14,228 bases of DNA, taken from positions 1 through 14,228 of the forward strand of contig CAAEIM010000013.1 of assembly GCA_900755995.1 (NCBI GenBank). The letters are read 5' to 3'. Under the pieces are notes generated by a model. That model was given only the letters and a program-made list of their open reading frames with translations. It was not told the origin of the DNA and searched no databases. This document shows positions 12,092 to 14,228 of this stretch, piece by piece; position 1 is the first letter of the stretch; each line of letters starts with the position of its first letter. The position numbers and the translations under genes are program-made. The stretch is from Clostridia bacterium (GTDB taxonomy: Bacteria; Bacillota; Clostridia; Oscillospirales; Acutalibacteraceae).

Positions 12092-12513
12092 TGCAGTTCA
12101 ACACCTTCAATTTCAAAAATTCTGTCATCATCATTTTCGCCCTTTTTAATGCTGATTCTTATACAATCAGTGGGAAGAGCCTCTTCGATGTTTTCGCTCC
12201 ACTCTATAATTATAATACCGTTGTCAATATAATCAAAAAAACCTGTTGAATATAAATCGTCCCAAGTGGAAACACGGTACATATCAAAATGAAAAATATT
12301 AAATTTGCCCGAATACTCATTGACAAGAGCAAATGTAGGACTTGAAACATTTTCCCCTGCACCGAGTGCACCGGCAAGCCCTCTTGTAAAGGCGGTCTTA
12401 CCCATTCCCAGACCGCCGAAAAGGGCAATTACCTCTGTTCCGCACAATTTTTCGGCAATCCTTGCGCCGAGTGCCTCGGTTTCCTGTGCGTTATGAGTGT
12501 TTACTGTAATCAT
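12088..12513 (-). CDS. tsaE: tRNA t6A modification ATPase TsaE
   Basis: A 141-aa P-loop ATPase that resets the TsaB-TsaD complex during t6A synthesis. The Walker A GGLGMGKT is at 33-40. SSPTFALVNEY (57-67), HFDMYR (75-80) and IIIEWSENI are the usual TsaE motifs. The length is normal. The ATG shares one base with the fhs stop (TGATG), no good ribosome site precedes it, and translation is probably coupled to fhs. The stop overlaps tsaB by 4 bases. Confidence 0.93.
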   Translation of the reverse strand: MITVNTHNAQETEALGARIAEKLCGTEVIALFGGLGMGKTAFTRGLAGALGAGENVSSPTFALVNEYSGKFNIFHFDMYRVSTWDDLYSTGFFDYIDNGIIIIEWSENIEEALPTDCIRISIKKGENDDDRIFEIEGVELQ

Positions 12514-14180
12514 CAGAACAAACCGTCAATCTTTCCGTTATCGGAAACATCAATTTTCTCAGCCGCAGGAGTCTTTGGAAGTCCGGGCATTGTCATTATG
12601 TCGCCTGTGTAAACCACAACAAAGCCTGCGCCGTTTGAAAGTGTGAAATTCCTTACTGTAATTTCAAAGCCCTTTGGTGCACCGAGAAGTGCCGGATTAT
12701 CGGAAAGTGAATACTGAGTTTTAGCAATGCATACAGGAAGCTTATCGCCGCCGAGAGCCTGAATCTGCTTTAATGCCTTTTCTGCAGCGCTTGTATAATT
12801 AACCTTTTCTGCGCCGTAGATTGTCTTTGCAATCTTTTCTACCTTTTCTTTAATTGTAAGGTCATCTGAATAGATAGGTGCAAAGTCAGATGGCTTTTCA
12901 CAAGCCTCAACTACCTTTTGAGCAAGCTCAATTCCGCCTTCTCCGCCCTTTGAAAATACATTTGAAAGGGCAAAATCTGCGCCCTTTGACTTGCAGTAGG
13001 CTTCAATAAAGCTAAGCTCCTCTGCCGTATCTGTGCCAAACTGATTGATTGCAACTACAACGGGGACATTGTATTTTCTCATATTTTCAATGTGAACGCC
13101 GAGGTTTTCAATACCTGACCTGAGCGCTTCAAGATTTTCCTTTGAAACATCCTGCTTTGGCACACCGCCGTTGTATTTAAGAGCACGGCAGGTTGCAACA
13201 ATTACTACGGCAGACGGTGCAATACCTGCATATCTGCACTTAATATCAAAGAATTTTTCTGCGCCCAGGTCAGAGCCAAAGCCAGCCTCGGTAATGCAGT
13301 AATCTCCGAGTTTTAACGCAAGCCTGGTTGCTCTTACACTGTTGCAGCCGTGAGCGATATTTGCAAATGGGCCGCCGTGCATAATTGCAGGAGTGCCCTC
13401 AAGGGTTTGTACAAGGTTTGGCTTGATTGCGTCTTTAAGGAGAGCGGTCATTGCGCCGTCAGCCTTAATGTCCTTTGCAAAAACAGGCTCGCCCGAATAG
13501 GTATAGGCAATAAGGATATTTCCGAGTCTTTTCTTTAAATCTGTAATATCATCAGCAAGGCAAAGGATAGCCATAACCTCAGAAGCTACGGTAATAATGA
13601 AGTGGTCCTCTCTGGGAACACCGTTTATTTTGCCGCCAAGTCCCACTACGATGTTTCTTAACGCTCTGTCGTTCATATCAAGGCATCTCTTAATAAGAAT
13701 CTGACGGGGATCTATGCCAAGAACATTGCCCTGCTGAATGTGGTTGTCGAGCATAGCGCAGCAAAGGTTGTTTGCGGAGGTAATGGCGTGCATATCGCCT
13801 GTAAAATGCAGGTTAATATCCTCCATTGGGAGAACCTGAGCATAGCCGCCGCCTGCTGCTCCTCCCTTAATGCCGAAAACAGGGCCGAGTGACGGCTCTC
13901 TGAGGGCGATTACGGTCTTTTTGCCGATTTTAGCCATAGCCTGACCCAGACCGGCAGATGTGGTGGTCTTACCCTCTCCGGCAGGTGTTGGGTTAATTGC
14001 GGTAACAAGAACAAGCTTTCCGTCAGGCTCGTTCTCAAGGCGCTTTGCAAGCTCATCCGAGAGCTTAGCCTTATACTTGCCGTAAAACTCAAGCTCCTCC
14101 TCTTTGATTCCGATTTGAGCGGCAACCTCTTGAATGGGAAGCAGGTCAGCAGCCTGAGCAATTTCAATATCACTTAACAT
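12513..14180 (-). CDS. fhs: Formate-tetrahydrofolate ligase
   Basis: A 555-aa enzyme that makes 10-formyl-tetrahydrofolate from formate, ATP and tetrahydrofolate, feeding purine and one-carbon metabolism and, in acetogens, the methyl branch of the Wood-Ljungdahl pathway. The ATP-binding TPAGEGKTT is at 65-73. LREPSLGPVFGIKGGAAGGG and the glycine-rich EAGFGSDLGAEKF are characteristic, and the length matches the family (about 556). GGAGG at 14195-14191 is ten bases before the ATG, a slightly long spacing, with no better start nearby. It is the first gene of a unit with tsaE, tsaB and rpiB. No other acetogenesis gene is in the window, so a biosynthetic role is the cautious call. Confidence 0.97.
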   Translation of the reverse strand: MLSDIEIAQAADLLPIQEVAAQIGIKEEELEFYGKYKAKLSDELAKRLENEPDGKLVLVTAINPTPAGEGKTTTSAGLGQAMAKIGKKTVIALREPSLGPVFGIKGGAAGGGYAQVLPMEDINLHFTGDMHAITSANNLCCAMLDNHIQQGNVLGIDPRQILIKRCLDMNDRALRNIVVGLGGKINGVPREDHFIITVASEVMAILCLADDITDLKKRLGNILIAYTYSGEPVFAKDIKADGAMTALLKDAIKPNLVQTLEGTPAIMHGGPFANIAHGCNSVRATRLALKLGDYCITEAGFGSDLGAEKFFDIKCRYAGIAPSAVVIVATCRALKYNGGVPKQDVSKENLEALRSGIENLGVHIENMRKYNVPVVVAINQFGTDTAEELSFIEAYCKSKGADFALSNVFSKGGEGGIELAQKVVEACEKPSDFAPIYSDDLTIKEKVEKIAKTIYGAEKVNYTSAAEKALKQIQALGGDKLPVCIAKTQYSLSDNPALLGAPKGFEITVRNFTLSNGAGFVVVYTGDIMTMPGLPKTPAAEKIDVSDNGKIDGLF

Positions 14181-14216
14181 ATCGAAAATACCTCCGTTTT
14201 TTAATATATTTTTATA

Positions 14217-14228
14217 ATTATATCAAAA
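14217..14228 (-). promoter_or_regulatory. Partial promoter of fhs (extended -10)
   Basis: On the minus strand TG (14225-14224), one base and a perfect TATAAT (14222-14217) form an extended -10. The -35 lies beyond the window edge. The start would be near 14210, about 30 bases before the fhs ATG. Confidence 0.5.

Overview
The window looks like chromosome of a low-GC, anaerobic, endospore-forming Clostridia species, probably of the Oscillospiraceae/Ruminococcus type. The pointers are SpoVT, an alpha/beta-type small acid-soluble spore protein, a Feo ferrous-iron operon with a FeoB-associated Cys-rich peptide, formate-tetrahydrofolate ligase, and strong AGGAGG-type ribosome binding sites. The taxonomic call is inference from gene content only. 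No tRNA, rRNA, CRISPR array or insertion sequence was seen.

Layout. (1) 1-2700: an AgrA-like LytTR response regulator and an AgrC-like GHKL histidine kinase (+ strand, 4-bp overlap), with no agrB/agrD visible. Their promoter region is shared with a divergent, terminator-ended, highly structured RNA candidate on the minus strand (about 552 to 198). This recalls the divergent agr/RNAIII arrangement of staphylococci. (2) 2849-3391: spoVT with its own terminator. (3) 3521-6744 (minus): the feo operon, consisting of a consensus promoter, a DtxR/IdeR-like palindrome over the start site, a 32-codon leader ORF ending one base before feoA, then feoA, feoB and a small Cys-rich membrane protein. A second operator-like palindrome and a hairpin lie between feoA and feoB. 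(4) 6933-8134 (+): an HD-domain phosphohydrolase and a low-molecular-weight protein tyrosine phosphatase, with a promoter and a terminator. (5) 8170-10423 (minus): an intact spore-protein gene, then an AT-rich accessory block. The block is a consensus promoter, a frameshifted nucleotidyltransferase, an overlapping helical protein with a C-terminal helix-turn-helix, an unrecognised 198-aa protein and coding-like debris. It resembles a toxin-antitoxin or abortive-infection type cassette, one part of which is broken. (6) 10536-10810: terminator and a decayed second spore-protein gene. (7) 10866-14228 (minus): a tightly overlapping fhs-tsaE-tsaB-rpiB operon ending in a strong terminator.

How the genes work together. 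FeoA, FeoB and the Cys-rich peptide form one iron-responsive Fe(II) uptake unit. TsaE and TsaB act together in tRNA t6A synthesis, co-transcribed with one-carbon (Fhs) and pentose-phosphate (RpiB) enzymes. SpoVT and the SASP belong to late forespore development. The parts most worth attention are the divergent RNA next to the AgrC/AgrA-like pair, the layered control of feo, and the nucleotidyltransferase/HTH cassette.
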